This document shows, piece by piece, positions 1 to 8,346 of a stretch of DNA of 64,000 nucleotides (the stretch's first letter is position 1; every line of letters starts with the position of its first letter). The notes beneath the pieces were generated by a model, which did not search any database, was not told where the DNA came from, and saw nothing but the letters and a program-made list of their open reading frames with translations. Source of the stretch: an uncultured Tateyamaria sp. (lineage in GTDB: Bacteria > Pseudomonadota > Alphaproteobacteria > Rhodobacterales > Rhodobacteraceae); the NCBI RefSeq assembly GCF_947496075.1, contig NZ_CANMBJ010000002.1, forward strand, positions 682,001-746,000. Direction: 5' to 3'. A program made the position numbers and the translations under genes.

Positions 1-1264
1 CAAGGATGCCGAACGCTTCCTGTCCGGCAAAAGCACTGACATTCAGGCAAAGCTCGCTGACCAGATGCAGCAGGCCTCGGAAGAGATGGAGTTCGAACGC
101 GCCGCCGCTCTGCGCGACCGTATCCGTGCGATGACGCAGGTGCAGTCGGCACAAGGTATCAACCCGCGTGGCGTGACTGAGGCTGATATCATCGCGCTTC
201 ACATGGACAGCGGACAGGCTTGTGTGCAGGTGTTTTTCATCCGGGCGAACCAGAACTGGGGCAACCGCGATTTTTATCCGCGCGTGGGAGCCGATGTGGA
301 CGCTGCAGAGGTGCTGGAAGCATTCTTGGGCCAGTTCTACGACACCAAAGAACCGCCCCGGCAATTGATCCTGTCGAACGAGATCGAAAACCCCGATCTC
401 ATGGCCGAGGCGTTGACGCAGAAATTGGGACGTAAGGTTGAGTTGCTGGTGCCGCAGCGCGGGGAAAAGGCGGAACTTGTGGACAGCGCTCTGCGCAATG
501 CTCGCGAAAGCCTGGCCCGCAAGATGGCCGAGAGCGCGACACAGGCCAAACTGCTGCGCGGGCTTGCAGAGGCATTTGAGTTGTCTGAACCGCCCGAGCG
601 GATCGAAGTCTACGACAACTCTCACATCCAGGGCACCAATGCCGTCGGTGCAATGATTGTCGCTGGCCCGGACGGGTTCATGAAAAATAGCTACCGCAAG
701 TTCAACATTCGGGGGGATGATCTGACGCCCGGCGACGATTTCGGGATGATGAAAGAGGTGCTGCACCGCCGTTTCAGACGGCTGTTGTCCGAAGATCCCG
801 ATCGGGCCAAGGGCATGTGGCCGGACCTGCTTTTGATTGATGGTGGGGCAGGGCAGGTGAATGCCGTTGCCCAGATCATGGCCGAACATGGTGTTGAGGA
901 TATCCCAATGGTCGGCGTGGCCAAAGGTGTGGACCGCGATGCCGGCAAAGAAGAGTTCTACCGTGTCGGCCAACGCCCGTTTGCGCTGCGCCACAATGAT
1001 CCGGTGCTTTATTTTGTGCAGCGTATGCGAGACGAGGCGCACCGCTTTGCCATCGGGACGCACCGTGCCAAGCGGGCCAAATCAAATATGAAGAACCCGC
1101 TGGATGACATTCCCGGCGTGGGTGCGTCGCGTAAGCGCGCTCTGCTGGCGCATTTCGGGTCGGCCAAGGCTGTGAGCCGCGCCAATCTTGCGGACCTCAA
1201 AGCAGTGGATGGTGTATCCGAGGGGCTGGCGCAGAAGGTCTACGATTTTTTTCATGATCAGTAG
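1..1264 (+). CDS. uvrC: Excinuclease ABC subunit C, C-terminal part (5' end outside window)
   Basis: UvrC makes both incisions around a DNA lesion in nucleotide excision repair, after UvrA and UvrB have found the damage. The frame is already open at base 2, so the N-terminal GIY-YIG nuclease lies outside the window. What remains starts with the UvrB-binding UVR helix (residues EFERAAALRDRIR), continues with the RNase H-like endonuclease containing the YDNSHIQG motif that carries a catalytic Asp, and ends with a helix-hairpin-helix pair (DIPGVGASRKRALL). The gene ends in TAG. A gap of about 70 bases separates it from pgsA, a common order in this group. Identification is secure. Confidence 0.97.
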   Translation, partial: KDAERFLSGKSTDIQAKLADQMQQASEEMEFERAAALRDRIRAMTQVQSAQGINPRGVTEADIIALHMDSGQACVQVFFIRANQNWGNRDFYPRVGADVDAAEVLEAFLGQFYDTKEPPRQLILSNEIENPDLMAEALTQKLGRKVELLVPQRGEKAELVDSALRNARESLARKMAESATQAKLLRGLAEAFELSEPPERIEVYDNSHIQGTNAVGAMIVAGPDGFMKNSYRKFNIRGDDLTPGDDFGMMKEVLHRRFRRLLSEDPDRAKGMWPDLLLIDGGAGQVNAVAQIMAEHGVEDIPMVGVAKGVDRDAGKEEFYRVGQRPFALRHNDPVLYFVQRMRDEAHRFAIGTHRAKRAKSNMKNPLDDIPGVGASRKRALLAHFGSAKAVSRANLADLKAVDGVSEGLAQKVYDFFHDQ

Positions 1265-1337
1265 GGCTTGTTAGTGCGGCTTGATACATGATCCATCGGC
1301 TCTTCCCGCTCCTGCAAGTTCACGCTAGACCTGCCGC

Positions 1338-1997
1338 ATGACCTGGAACATCCCGAACACACTGACGACTCTTCGATTGATCGCCGCCCCGCTTGTGGCG
1401 GTCATGTTCCTCTACTTCACACGACCTTACGCCGACATCCTTGCTGTGATCCTGTTCGTGGGCGCCGCTATCACTGATTGGTTCGACGGCTACCTTGCCC
1501 GCGCATGGGGGCAGCAGACGAAACTGGGCACAATGCTGGACCCCATTGCGGACAAGGCGATGGTGGTGATTGCCTTGATGGTCATCATCGGTTTTTCCAG
1601 TTGGTCACCCTGGCTTGTCTTGCCCGCGACAATGATTCTTTTCCGCGAGGTTTTCGTGTCGGGTCTGCGTGAGTATCTGGGCGATACGGCTGGAACGCTG
1701 AGTGTCACGAAACTGGCGAAATGGAAGACGACGCTTCAGATGATCGCCATTGCGGTTCTGTTCTCGCAAGGGGTGTTCGAGCACTATTTTGGCATGTCGA
1801 TCTGGGGCATGGATCAGGCGATGGTCAGCGCCATCCTGAATGGCGATGAACCGGATCACATGGGGCTGTCTTGGAAACTGGCCGGGGCCGATTGGTCTGG
1901 TCGTATAGGCCTTTGGTTGCTGTGGATCGCCGCCGCACTTACCTTTATTACCGGCTGGGATTACTTCCGTAAGGCCATGCCGCATTTGAAAGGGTGA
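1338..1997 (+). CDS. pgsA: CDP-diacylglycerol--glycerol-3-phosphate 3-phosphatidyltransferase
   Basis: This integral inner-membrane enzyme makes phosphatidylglycerol phosphate, the committed step to phosphatidylglycerol and cardiolipin. The 219-residue protein carries the CDP-alcohol phosphotransferase signature DG-x2-AR-x8-G-x3-D-x3-D, seen in DGYLARAWGQQ followed by G and DPIAD, at about residues 48-72. Several hydrophobic segments flank it. The length is slightly above the usual 180-200 because of a C-terminal insertion before the last membrane helix. Its TGA overlaps the region just ahead of moaD, so the two are probably co-transcribed. Confidence 0.95.
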   Translation: MTWNIPNTLTTLRLIAAPLVAVMFLYFTRPYADILAVILFVGAAITDWFDGYLARAWGQQTKLGTMLDPIADKAMVVIALMVIIGFSSWSPWLVLPATMILFREVFVSGLREYLGDTAGTLSVTKLAKWKTTLQMIAIAVLFSQGVFEHYFGMSIWGMDQAMVSAILNGDEPDHMGLSWKLAGADWSGRIGLWLLWIAAALTFITGWDYFRKAMPHLKG

Positions 1998-2002
1998 CAA
2001 GG

Positions 2003-2248
2003 ATGGACGTGCTCTATTTCGCCTGGGTCCGCGAACGGATTGGCATTCCCCGTGAGGCGGTCGAAACTAAGGCTACAACAGTCATGGACCTTGTGGACGA
2101 ACTGCGTGGGCGCGAAGAGCGCTATGCCGCTGCTTTTGCCGACATCACGGCCCTGCGCGTGGCAGTGGACCAGCAGTTGACGGAGTTTGATGCGCCTCTG
2201 GACGGTGTGCGCGAAGTTGCCTTTTTTCCTCCGATGACGGGCGGCTAG
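2003..2248 (+). CDS. moaD: Molybdopterin synthase small subunit (sulfur carrier)
   Basis: MoaD is the ubiquitin-like sulfur carrier of molybdopterin synthase. Its C-terminal glycine is adenylated and thiocarboxylated, then donates sulfur to precursor Z in the MoaE active site. The 81-residue protein has the expected C terminus ending in MTGG. I chose the ATG at 2003 because the purine-rich GAAAGGG sits about 8 bases upstream and the protein then begins MDVLYFAWVRE. A GTG at 1994 that overlaps the pgsA stop is the alternative. moaE follows after 4 bases, so the two subunits are translated together. Confidence 0.93.
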   Translation: MDVLYFAWVRERIGIPREAVETKATTVMDLVDELRGREERYAAAFADITALRVAVDQQLTEFDAPLDGVREVAFFPPMTGG

Positions 2249-2252
2249 CGTT

Positions 2253-2693
2253 ATGCGCGTCGTGGTACAGGACACCCCATTCGATTTCGGGGCCGAGGCG
2301 GCGGGTTTTGCCGAAGGTCGCGCTGTATCTGGCGCTGTAGTCACGTTCACGGGCATTGTTCGGGATGTGGATGGCGGGTTGCAGGCGATGGAGATCGAAC
2401 ACTATCCCGGAATGACCGAGGCCGCCCTGACCGAGATTGCGGACCAGGCCGTGACCCGATGGTCACTTGAGGATGCGTTGGTGATTCACCGCCACGGGCG
2501 GTTGGATGTGGGCGAGATGATCATGATGGTCGCCACCGCCGCGCGGCACCGCAAGGATGCGTTCGAGGCCGCCGAATTTCTGATGGATTACCTCAAGTCC
2601 CGTGCACCGTTCTGGAAGCGGGAGATCACCAAAGATGGTGCAGAATGGGTCGCGGCGCGGGATGAAGACGAAGACGCACTTACGCGCTGGTAA
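2253..2693 (+). CDS. moaE: Molybdopterin synthase large (catalytic) subunit
   Basis: MoaE is the catalytic subunit of molybdopterin synthase and converts cyclic pyranopterin monophosphate to molybdopterin with sulfur from MoaD. The 146-residue length is typical. The family motifs FTGIVRD near residue 32, then IHRHGRLDVGE and the C-terminal PFWKRE, are present; the Lys of the last motif is part of the active site. It directly follows moaD. Downstream lie short palindromes rather than a typical terminator with a T-run. Confidence 0.96.
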   Translation: MRVVVQDTPFDFGAEAAGFAEGRAVSGAVVTFTGIVRDVDGGLQAMEIEHYPGMTEAALTEIADQAVTRWSLEDALVIHRHGRLDVGEMIMMVATAARHRKDAFEAAEFLMDYLKSRAPFWKREITKDGAEWVAARDEDEDALTRW

Positions 2694-2696
2694 TGG

Positions 2697-2818
2697 CGGA
2701 TCAAGATCCGTCTGACGACAGTAGGCGAATGAGAAGCCCTCAAGATTGCTTAGGAGCGGCGGATTGAAATCCGCCTTACGCCTTACCAACCATCCTGTAA
2801 GGCGGACCTTGATCCGCG
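2697..2818. repeat. Cluster of three short GGCGGA...TCCGCC palindromes
   Basis: Three inverted repeats of the same type lie between moaE and the next gene: CGGATC-AA-GATCCG (2697-2710), GGCGGATT-GA-AATCCGCC (2758-2775) and GCGGA-CCTTGA-TCCGC within 2801-2818. The last is preceded by GTAAG, as is a fourth copy at 17883. They share a core arm GGCGGA with variable inner bases and are not followed by T-runs. They look like members of a dispersed intergenic palindrome family of the genome, possibly forming RNA hairpins at the end of the moaE transcript. Confidence 0.75.
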
Positions 2819-2825
2819 CCGCGCG

Positions 2826-3152
2826 TCAGCTCGCTTGCTGTCGATCAATCCAGGCGCGCAGCTCTTCCGTCTCGTGGCGCGCATCGCGCAAGCCGTCCAT
2901 GGCGGCACGCAATTCGGCCTCGGTCTGGCTTAGTTGATTGGTCAACTCAGCCTCGCGTTGCTGCAGGTATGTGATGGCCTGATCGCGCGTCTCTTCGGCT
3001 TCGTGCAGTTCCTGGCTCATGCGGTCCAGTTCTGCAACATCCCCGGCTGCGACACGGGTAAAGCGATGGATCAGCCAGTTGGCGAACCAGCCAAGGCAAA
3101 ACGCAATGAAAAGAATGATAGCTGTCGCGATGACAAACTCAGTTCTGCTCAT
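2826..3152 (-). CDS. Small membrane-anchored coiled-coil protein
   Basis: A 108-residue protein of unknown function. It opens with one hydrophobic segment (about residues 7-30, TEFVIATAIILFIAF onward) and then runs as a charged, heptad-like helix (about 40-105) rich in Glu, Gln and Arg, which predicts a coiled coil. I placed the start at the ATG at 3152, giving MSRTEFVIA, because longer readings would enter the upstream gene further. The gene overlaps the end of the OmpA-type gene by 14 bases, so the two are an operon and this protein may be a partner in the envelope. Confidence 0.8.
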   Translation of the reverse strand: MSRTEFVIATAIILFIAFCLGWFANWLIHRFTRVAAGDVAELDRMSQELHEAEETRDQAITYLQQREAELTNQLSQTEAELRAAMDGLRDARHETEELRAWIDRQQAS

Positions 3153-5052
3153 CGTCCCGTCCTTCGGCGCTGTCCTCTGTGCCCGCCTCTGTATCGCCTG
3201 TTCCGGCCAGGGTTTCCAGCGTTGTTTCACCTTCCGGCGCGGAAGGGGCTGGGCGGATCAACCTGAATTCGATGCGCCGGTTGGCCTCGCGCCCTTCCTC
3301 GGTGTCATTTTCGGCGATAGGATCGGCCTCGCCATATCCTTTGGCCGAATAGGTGGACGTGAGCACACGTCGCGCGCGCAATTCGTTCAACACCGATTGC
3401 GCCCGCGCCTGGCTGAGGTTCAGGTTCATCTCTTCACGGCCCTGACTGTCTGTATGCCCTTGAATTTCCAACCGCAGATCACCGCATTGGCGCAGCACTT
3501 CGGCAATATCATCCATGGTGCCAAGGGCACTGGCATCGATGGTTGCGCTGCCTGGCTCGAACCTGATTTTCGAAGATGATAGGATCGTCGCAATTTCTGC
3601 CTCGCATTCGTCTGGCGTCGGAAGTGCGGCAATGGGGTCGAGTTTTTCCTGATAGATGACACGGATGTCGAACTCTTCTGCTTCGCCGAGTTTCGAGGCG
3701 AGCAGCGAGGCGATGTTGGTACTGGCCTTTGGGTTACCCGTGTTTCCGGAAACGGTCAGCGTGTCGGGTGTTACGGTCACAGCACCGTTCGAAAGCTGTG
3801 ACAAAGCCTCAAGCCCAGTGAGCACGCGAACGGGCCAGTTCGACGGCAGGTCGTCGACGATACGCGTCGCGGTATAGACGCTGTCAGTGCCGAAAGCAGC
3901 TTGCGCATAGCTGTTCACGAGCGAGCGAAGGTTTTCATCCGAAATCCGACCACGCAGCTGAACGAGGCCTTCAGGGCTGAGCGTGGCGACGAACTCGGGT
4001 GGGCCCTGGTTGGGGTCCACTGTCTCGGGCAGCTTGGCGTACAGTGCAAACACCTCGGGGAGCTCATTCTCCAATTCGCCGACCACGCGGTCGAAATCGG
4101 CTTGCGGCGTGCCCTCGGCGGCAATCAAGGTGATGTCCGCATCGGAAAACGTCACTGAGCCTGCGCCCAGTTTGGATAAGGCCCCGATGGATTGCGTGAC
4201 GGCGGTGCTCCATTTCGGGCTGGGCACACCCATGCCAACGGTGCAGGTCGCAGAACCGGTCAGTCCGGCTTCGAGGGCCGCGGTCACAATCCGTGTCCGT
4301 GCGGCTTCTGTGTCGGCGGAACAGGCATCAAAGCGTGTTCCGTTCTCGTCCTTGACCAGTCGTAGCGTGAACGGCGTGATGACGGGGCGCGGGGCCGCGA
4401 TGTCCAACGCCACACGCAATCCGGGTGGCGCGGCGCGGTTCAATTGTGTTTCAAGCTGCGCCTTTTCCTCGGCGCTGTCGGTGATGGCGCGGATGGAAAC
4501 ACGGCCCGCCGTGACCGATACCTTGGCGCGTGGCAAACGTTCCATAGCGGCGAGCGAAAACCCAAGAGAATCCTCCCAATTTGCGGGCGCCGGATAGTCT
4601 GCTACCTCGATCAGGTCGGTCACCTGTAGGTCGCCTGCAATGGCCGTGATGCGGTCGATCACGGCGGTTCGATCTGTTGTCGCGGGGATCAGGCCGATGA
4701 TGGACAGCCCCGCGTCGTTGCGCAGGATTTCAGCAGAAAAGCGGGGCGGCGCAATAGCCGCCGCAGCCTCGACCTCCATCTCGTCGATGACACGGGCGGC
4801 GTCAACAACGCTGCCTGCCGTGGACAGAGCGGCAAATCGCACAGCTTCCGTGGGTGCGATGCCTGCCAGCGTGACCTGTAAACCGTCTGCTTCAACCTCC
4901 GCCCAGGTCAGGCTCGCTTCATCCAGCGCATCCCGGACCCCGATTTCCGACGTTTCCTCGATCAGTTTTACCGACAGATTGGCCGTCACCAACGCCAGCA
5001 CAGCCGCTAAGGCAAACGTGGTGACGACGATCAGAAGGGACGACAAACGCAT
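3139..5052 (-). CDS. OmpA-family envelope protein with BON-like repeats
   Basis: A 637-residue protein that starts with one hydrophobic anchor or signal segment (residues 3-25). A long middle part of roughly repeated alpha/beta units follows; these resemble BON domains, with phrases such as VSVTAGRVSIRAIT recurring. A C-terminal OmpA domain comes last (about 490-600) with GHTDSQGREEMNLNLS and RRIEFRL, the residues that hold the diaminopimelate of peptidoglycan. It probably ties the inner membrane or periplasm to the cell wall. The start is the ATG at 5052, with AAAGGG upstream; an in-frame TTG at 5061 is less likely. Confidence 0.9.
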   Translation of the reverse strand: MRLSSLLIVVTTFALAAVLALVTANLSVKLIEETSEIGVRDALDEASLTWAEVEADGLQVTLAGIAPTEAVRFAALSTAGSVVDAARVIDEMEVEAAAAIAPPRFSAEILRNDAGLSIIGLIPATTDRTAVIDRITAIAGDLQVTDLIEVADYPAPANWEDSLGFSLAAMERLPRAKVSVTAGRVSIRAITDSAEEKAQLETQLNRAAPPGLRVALDIAAPRPVITPFTLRLVKDENGTRFDACSADTEAARTRIVTAALEAGLTGSATCTVGMGVPSPKWSTAVTQSIGALSKLGAGSVTFSDADITLIAAEGTPQADFDRVVGELENELPEVFALYAKLPETVDPNQGPPEFVATLSPEGLVQLRGRISDENLRSLVNSYAQAAFGTDSVYTATRIVDDLPSNWPVRVLTGLEALSQLSNGAVTVTPDTLTVSGNTGNPKASTNIASLLASKLGEAEEFDIRVIYQEKLDPIAALPTPDECEAEIATILSSSKIRFEPGSATIDASALGTMDDIAEVLRQCGDLRLEIQGHTDSQGREEMNLNLSQARAQSVLNELRARRVLTSTYSAKGYGEADPIAENDTEEGREANRRIEFRLIRPAPSAPEGETTLETLAGTGDTEAGTEDSAEGRDDEQN

Positions 5053-5117
5053 TACATGCAACCCTTTCTAAGGTCAGTAGCGCGACCCGGTTTACGCGGC
5101 TTGGAGCTGGGGTTCAA

Positions 5118-6080
5118 TCATACCAGCAATGCTGCGCAGAAAAAGAGGAGCGGAATTGCGCCCGTGTCTCGATTGGCCCGGAACAACTGCAGGCATTTTG
5201 CCGGGTCGTCGATGTCCAGCCCGCGCAGTTGCCATACCATATGCCAGCCCATGGCCCATGGTCCCCCCAGTGCCAGCACCATCGCCAGCACATTGGCGGC
5301 GTCGAGTGCGGCAAAGATCACGGCGATCCCCATCAGACCCACGGTCGCCATCAGGAACCTGCGTAGCCATTGGGCCGTGTTGTTACCAAACAGGCGCGCG
5401 GTTGACTTGACACCGATAAGAGCGTCATCCTCGGTATCCTGATGGGCATAGATCGTGTCATAGAACAGCGTCCATGCGATTCCTGAGAGGTAAAGCACCA
5501 CGGCTGGTGCCTCCAATTGCCCGGTGTGCGCTGTCCAGGCCAGCAGTGCACCCCAGTTGAAAGCAAGACCCAGAAAAACCTGTGGCCACCATGTGAACCG
5601 TTTGGCAAAGGGATAGACCGCGACCGGTAGCAGCGCGAGAACGCCCAACAGGATGGCAGCCGTGTTGAAGGTCAGCAGGATGGCAAAGGCGATGAGCGAT
5701 TGCAGGCACATCCAGATGACGGCACCACGCACGGTGACCTGACCCGAAGGGATGGGGCGCGACCGTGTGCGCTCGACCTGTCCGTCAAAGCCACGGTCGG
5801 TGATATCGTTCCACGTGCAGCCTGCTCCACGCATCAACCAGGCCCCCAACGCACAGCCAATCGCGATCCATGCGTCTTCCCAGCGTGGGCTTTGATCGTG
5901 GATCATTGCAAGCGTCAGCCCCCACAGGCAAGGCAGCAACAGCAGCCATGTGCCAATGGGCCGATCCGCGCGGCTCAGGCGAAGGTAGGGGCGGCTCCAG
6001 GCGGGGGCCAGCGTGTCCACCCAGTTGCCCGACACTGCGTCGGCGACTTGTCCGTCTGGTGATGGCTGCGTGTTGGTCAT
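5118..6080 (-). CDS. ubiA: 4-hydroxybenzoate polyprenyltransferase
   Basis: UbiA attaches the polyprenyl tail to 4-hydroxybenzoate in ubiquinone synthesis and is an integral membrane protein. The 320-residue sequence contains the first Asp-rich motif in CTWNDITDRGFDGQVERTRS (about residues 107-126) and the second in YAHQDTEDDALIGVKS, which together bind the Mg-prenyl diphosphate. Many hydrophobic helices are present. The start ATG at 6080 lies only 12 bases from the start of the divergent rsmE, so the promoters of each must overlap the other's coding sequence. Confidence 0.95.
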   Translation of the reverse strand: MTNTQPSPDGQVADAVSGNWVDTLAPAWSRPYLRLSRADRPIGTWLLLLPCLWGLTLAMIHDQSPRWEDAWIAIGCALGAWLMRGAGCTWNDITDRGFDGQVERTRSRPIPSGQVTVRGAVIWMCLQSLIAFAILLTFNTAAILLGVLALLPVAVYPFAKRFTWWPQVFLGLAFNWGALLAWTAHTGQLEAPAVVLYLSGIAWTLFYDTIYAHQDTEDDALIGVKSTARLFGNNTAQWLRRFLMATVGLMGIAVIFAALDAANVLAMVLALGGPWAMGWHMVWQLRGLDIDDPAKCLQLFRANRDTGAIPLLFFCAALLV

Positions 6081-6092
6081 ATGTAGGGGCTC

Positions 6093-6818
6093 ATGAGTGA
6101 TGCGAAGATCCGCCTTTATGTAGAACACCCGTTGGGGCAGGGGCAATCCGTCGTCCTGTCGCGGGAACAGGCCCATTACCTTTTTGGCGTCATGCGCCTT
6201 ACCGGTGGGGCAGCGGTCTCGCTGTTCAACGGGCAGGATGGTGAGTGGCGGGCCGAAGTGGTCGAGGTTGGCAAGCGCGGCGGTACACTTCTGTGCGAGG
6301 CTCAGACCCGACCACTGCAAATGCCCCCGGACTTGTGGCTGATGTTCGCCCCGATCAAAAAAGCACGGACAGACTTCATCGTCGAAAAGGCGGCCGAGAT
6401 GGGTGCACGGCGCATCGTACCGGTCCAGACCGATTTCACGAATGCGGGGCGCGTGCAGCGTGATCGCTTGCAGGCCCATGCGGTTGAGGCAGCAGAGCAA
6501 TGCGGCGGAACCTATGTGCCCGAGGTGACTGACATGGCCCGGCTCGACCGGGTGCTGGCCGATCTTGGCGACAGGCAGGTGATGTTCTGCGATGAGGCCT
6601 TGGCAGGGGCAGGGGACAGTTCCGCGTTGCCGGACATCTCGGGGCCATGGGCGATCTTGATCGGTCCGGAGGGTGGGTTTTCATACAAGGAACGCACGCG
6701 CCTGCATGCACTGGATAACGCACATGCAGTGCAGCTCGGGCCGCGCATCCTGCGGGCTGACACGGCAGCCGTCGCCGCGCTGACAGTGTGGCAACAACAG
6801 TTGGGGGATTGGCGGTGA
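6093..6818 (+). CDS. rsmE: 16S rRNA (uracil-1498-N3)-methyltransferase
   Basis: RsmE methylates U1498 of 16S rRNA in the assembled 30S subunit with S-adenosylmethionine. The 241-residue protein has an N-terminal PUA-like part and a C-terminal SPOUT knot, with the cofactor loop GPEGGF at about residues 190-195 and the knot segment LGPRILRADTA near 216. It diverges from ubiA and its last codons overlap the beginning of the following acetyltransferase gene. Confidence 0.95.
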   Translation: MSDAKIRLYVEHPLGQGQSVVLSREQAHYLFGVMRLTGGAAVSLFNGQDGEWRAEVVEVGKRGGTLLCEAQTRPLQMPPDLWLMFAPIKKARTDFIVEKAAEMGARRIVPVQTDFTNAGRVQRDRLQAHAVEAAEQCGGTYVPEVTDMARLDRVLADLGDRQVMFCDEALAGAGDSSALPDISGPWAILIGPEGGFSYKERTRLHALDNAHAVQLGPRILRADTAAVAALTVWQQQLGDWR

Positions 6819-7672
6819 CTGGGTCGGTGACCACCCGTTACTGCCGCGCCGGGCCCGAAGATGCCGATGCCATTGAAAGTTTCTTGTCCCGGTATTCAGA
6901 GACATCCATGTTCCTGCGTTCCAATCTTGCAGAGTGCGGTATCGGCAATAGGGAAGGGGCGCATGCAACGGATTACATTCTGTGGCGCGAAGACGACGAT
7001 ATTCGCGCGGTGTTTGGTCTGACCAGATCCGGTTACCTTCTTGTGCAGATGCCAGATCGCGTGCCTGATCTTGCAACCTTGATCCCTTTCTGGGCTGGTC
7101 GCCACGTTTTGGGTATGAGCGGTGCCTCGGATCAGGTTGGCAATGTGTTGCCAGCGCTGGGACTTTTGCCTGACCAAGATGATCTTGTGGCGGATGAGCC
7201 CTTGCTTGCCCTTGATTTGCACGATCTGGCAACTGGAGACGACACGCTGCGTGCTGTGTGTTCGGGGGATGGCGACATTCTGTCGAACTGGTTCTGCAGC
7301 TATGGCAAGGAAACGGGTCTGCCGTTTTCCAAGGTCGATATTAAACGGCGCGTTCAGAGTGCTCTGGTTGATGGATTGGTGCAGATACTCGAAAGCGAAG
7401 GGCAACCCGTTGCGATGACATCAGTGAACGCCGCTGTTGAAAACACGATCCAGATCGGTGGCGTGTTCGTGCCTCGGTCAGTTCGGAACAGGGGCTATGG
7501 TCGCCGGGTTGTGGCGGCACAATTGGCGCAGGCGCGGGACAATGGTGTGCGTTGTGCCATCCTGTTTGCGGCAAACAAGGCGGCCGAAGCAGCATATGTT
7601 TCCATTGGATTTCGCCACGTTGGCACATACCGCGTGGTCATGTTCAACACACCAAGGACGATTGCGGAGTAA
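6815..7672 (+). CDS. GNAT-family N-acetyltransferase
   Basis: A predicted acyl-CoA-dependent acetyltransferase of about 285 residues. The GNAT fold is in the C-terminal half, with the acetyl-CoA pyrophosphate loop SVRNRGYGRRV (about residues 220-230) and the later segment NKAAEAAYVSIGFRHVG that is typical of motif B. The N-terminal half has no recognised domain. I prefer the GTG at 6815, which overlaps the rsmE stop as GTGA and has GGGGG upstream; GTGs at 6788 and 6827 are also possible. The substrate is unknown. Confidence 0.8.
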   Translation: MTGSVTTRYCRAGPEDADAIESFLSRYSETSMFLRSNLAECGIGNREGAHATDYILWREDDDIRAVFGLTRSGYLLVQMPDRVPDLATLIPFWAGRHVLGMSGASDQVGNVLPALGLLPDQDDLVADEPLLALDLHDLATGDDTLRAVCSGDGDILSNWFCSYGKETGLPFSKVDIKRRVQSALVDGLVQILESEGQPVAMTSVNAAVENTIQIGGVFVPRSVRNRGYGRRVVAAQLAQARDNGVRCAILFAANKAAEAAYVSIGFRHVGTYRVVMFNTPRTIAE

Positions 7673-7675
7673 CGG

Positions 7676-8209
7676 ATGTTCTTTCGACCTGAGGCAAAGG
7701 CCACGCTTTGGCGTTGGCGCGAGGTTCTGGCAGGCATGGCGCTGGCCGTCCTTGCGCTGTGGTGGCTGGCGCAAGCGCGCGGTGTTCTGGGATACATCGC
7801 GCCTGTTATGCTGGTGGGTGCAGGTGCGCTGATCATGGTCGGTCTGCAACGCGGGCGTTTTCGCGGGGCTGGTGGAGGCCTTGGCACGGTGCAAGTGGAT
7901 GAGGGGGAGGTCACCTATTTTGGGCCGCTCAGCGGTGGGTCGGTGTCCATGCGTGAAGTGCAACGTTTGATTTTGGACGGCGCGCAGTCGCCCGCGCATT
8001 GGCGCCTTGATCAACCTCATCAGCCGCCGCTGATGATTCCTGTGGATGCTGAAGGGGCAGATGACCTGTTTGATGCCTTCGCTGCGCTGCCAGGGCTCAA
8101 AACCGAACGGATGTTGGCCCAACTGCGTTCCAGACCAGACATTTCGGTTCTGATCTGGGAGCGCAGCGCACCGACACTTGCGCAAATGGAGCCACGCGGG
8201 CGGGCGTAA
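7676..8209 (+). CDS. Conserved membrane protein of unknown function
   Basis: A 177-residue protein with two adjacent hydrophobic helices (about residues 18-33 and 38-56) followed by a soluble domain of about 120 residues. The soluble part has no catalytic motif that I recognise. It begins three bases after the acetyltransferase stop, so both are in one transcript with rsmE. I infer a two-pass inner-membrane protein with a cytoplasmic tail. Confidence 0.75.
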   Translation: MFFRPEAKATLWRWREVLAGMALAVLALWWLAQARGVLGYIAPVMLVGAGALIMVGLQRGRFRGAGGGLGTVQVDEGEVTYFGPLSGGSVSMREVQRLILDGAQSPAHWRLDQPHQPPLMIPVDAEGADDLFDAFAALPGLKTERMLAQLRSRPDISVLIWERSAPTLAQMEPRGRA

Positions 8210-8346
8210 TGGGCAAGGCGGTTTGTGACCCGTTGCGCATGGATGCGCACAGCCCCGTGATTTCACGCACGTTCCCAGCGCATTGACACCTCCGACAATT
8301 CGCCCCATCCCTTGCAGCCTGAGACAAACGCAAAGCGGAGCGCCCC

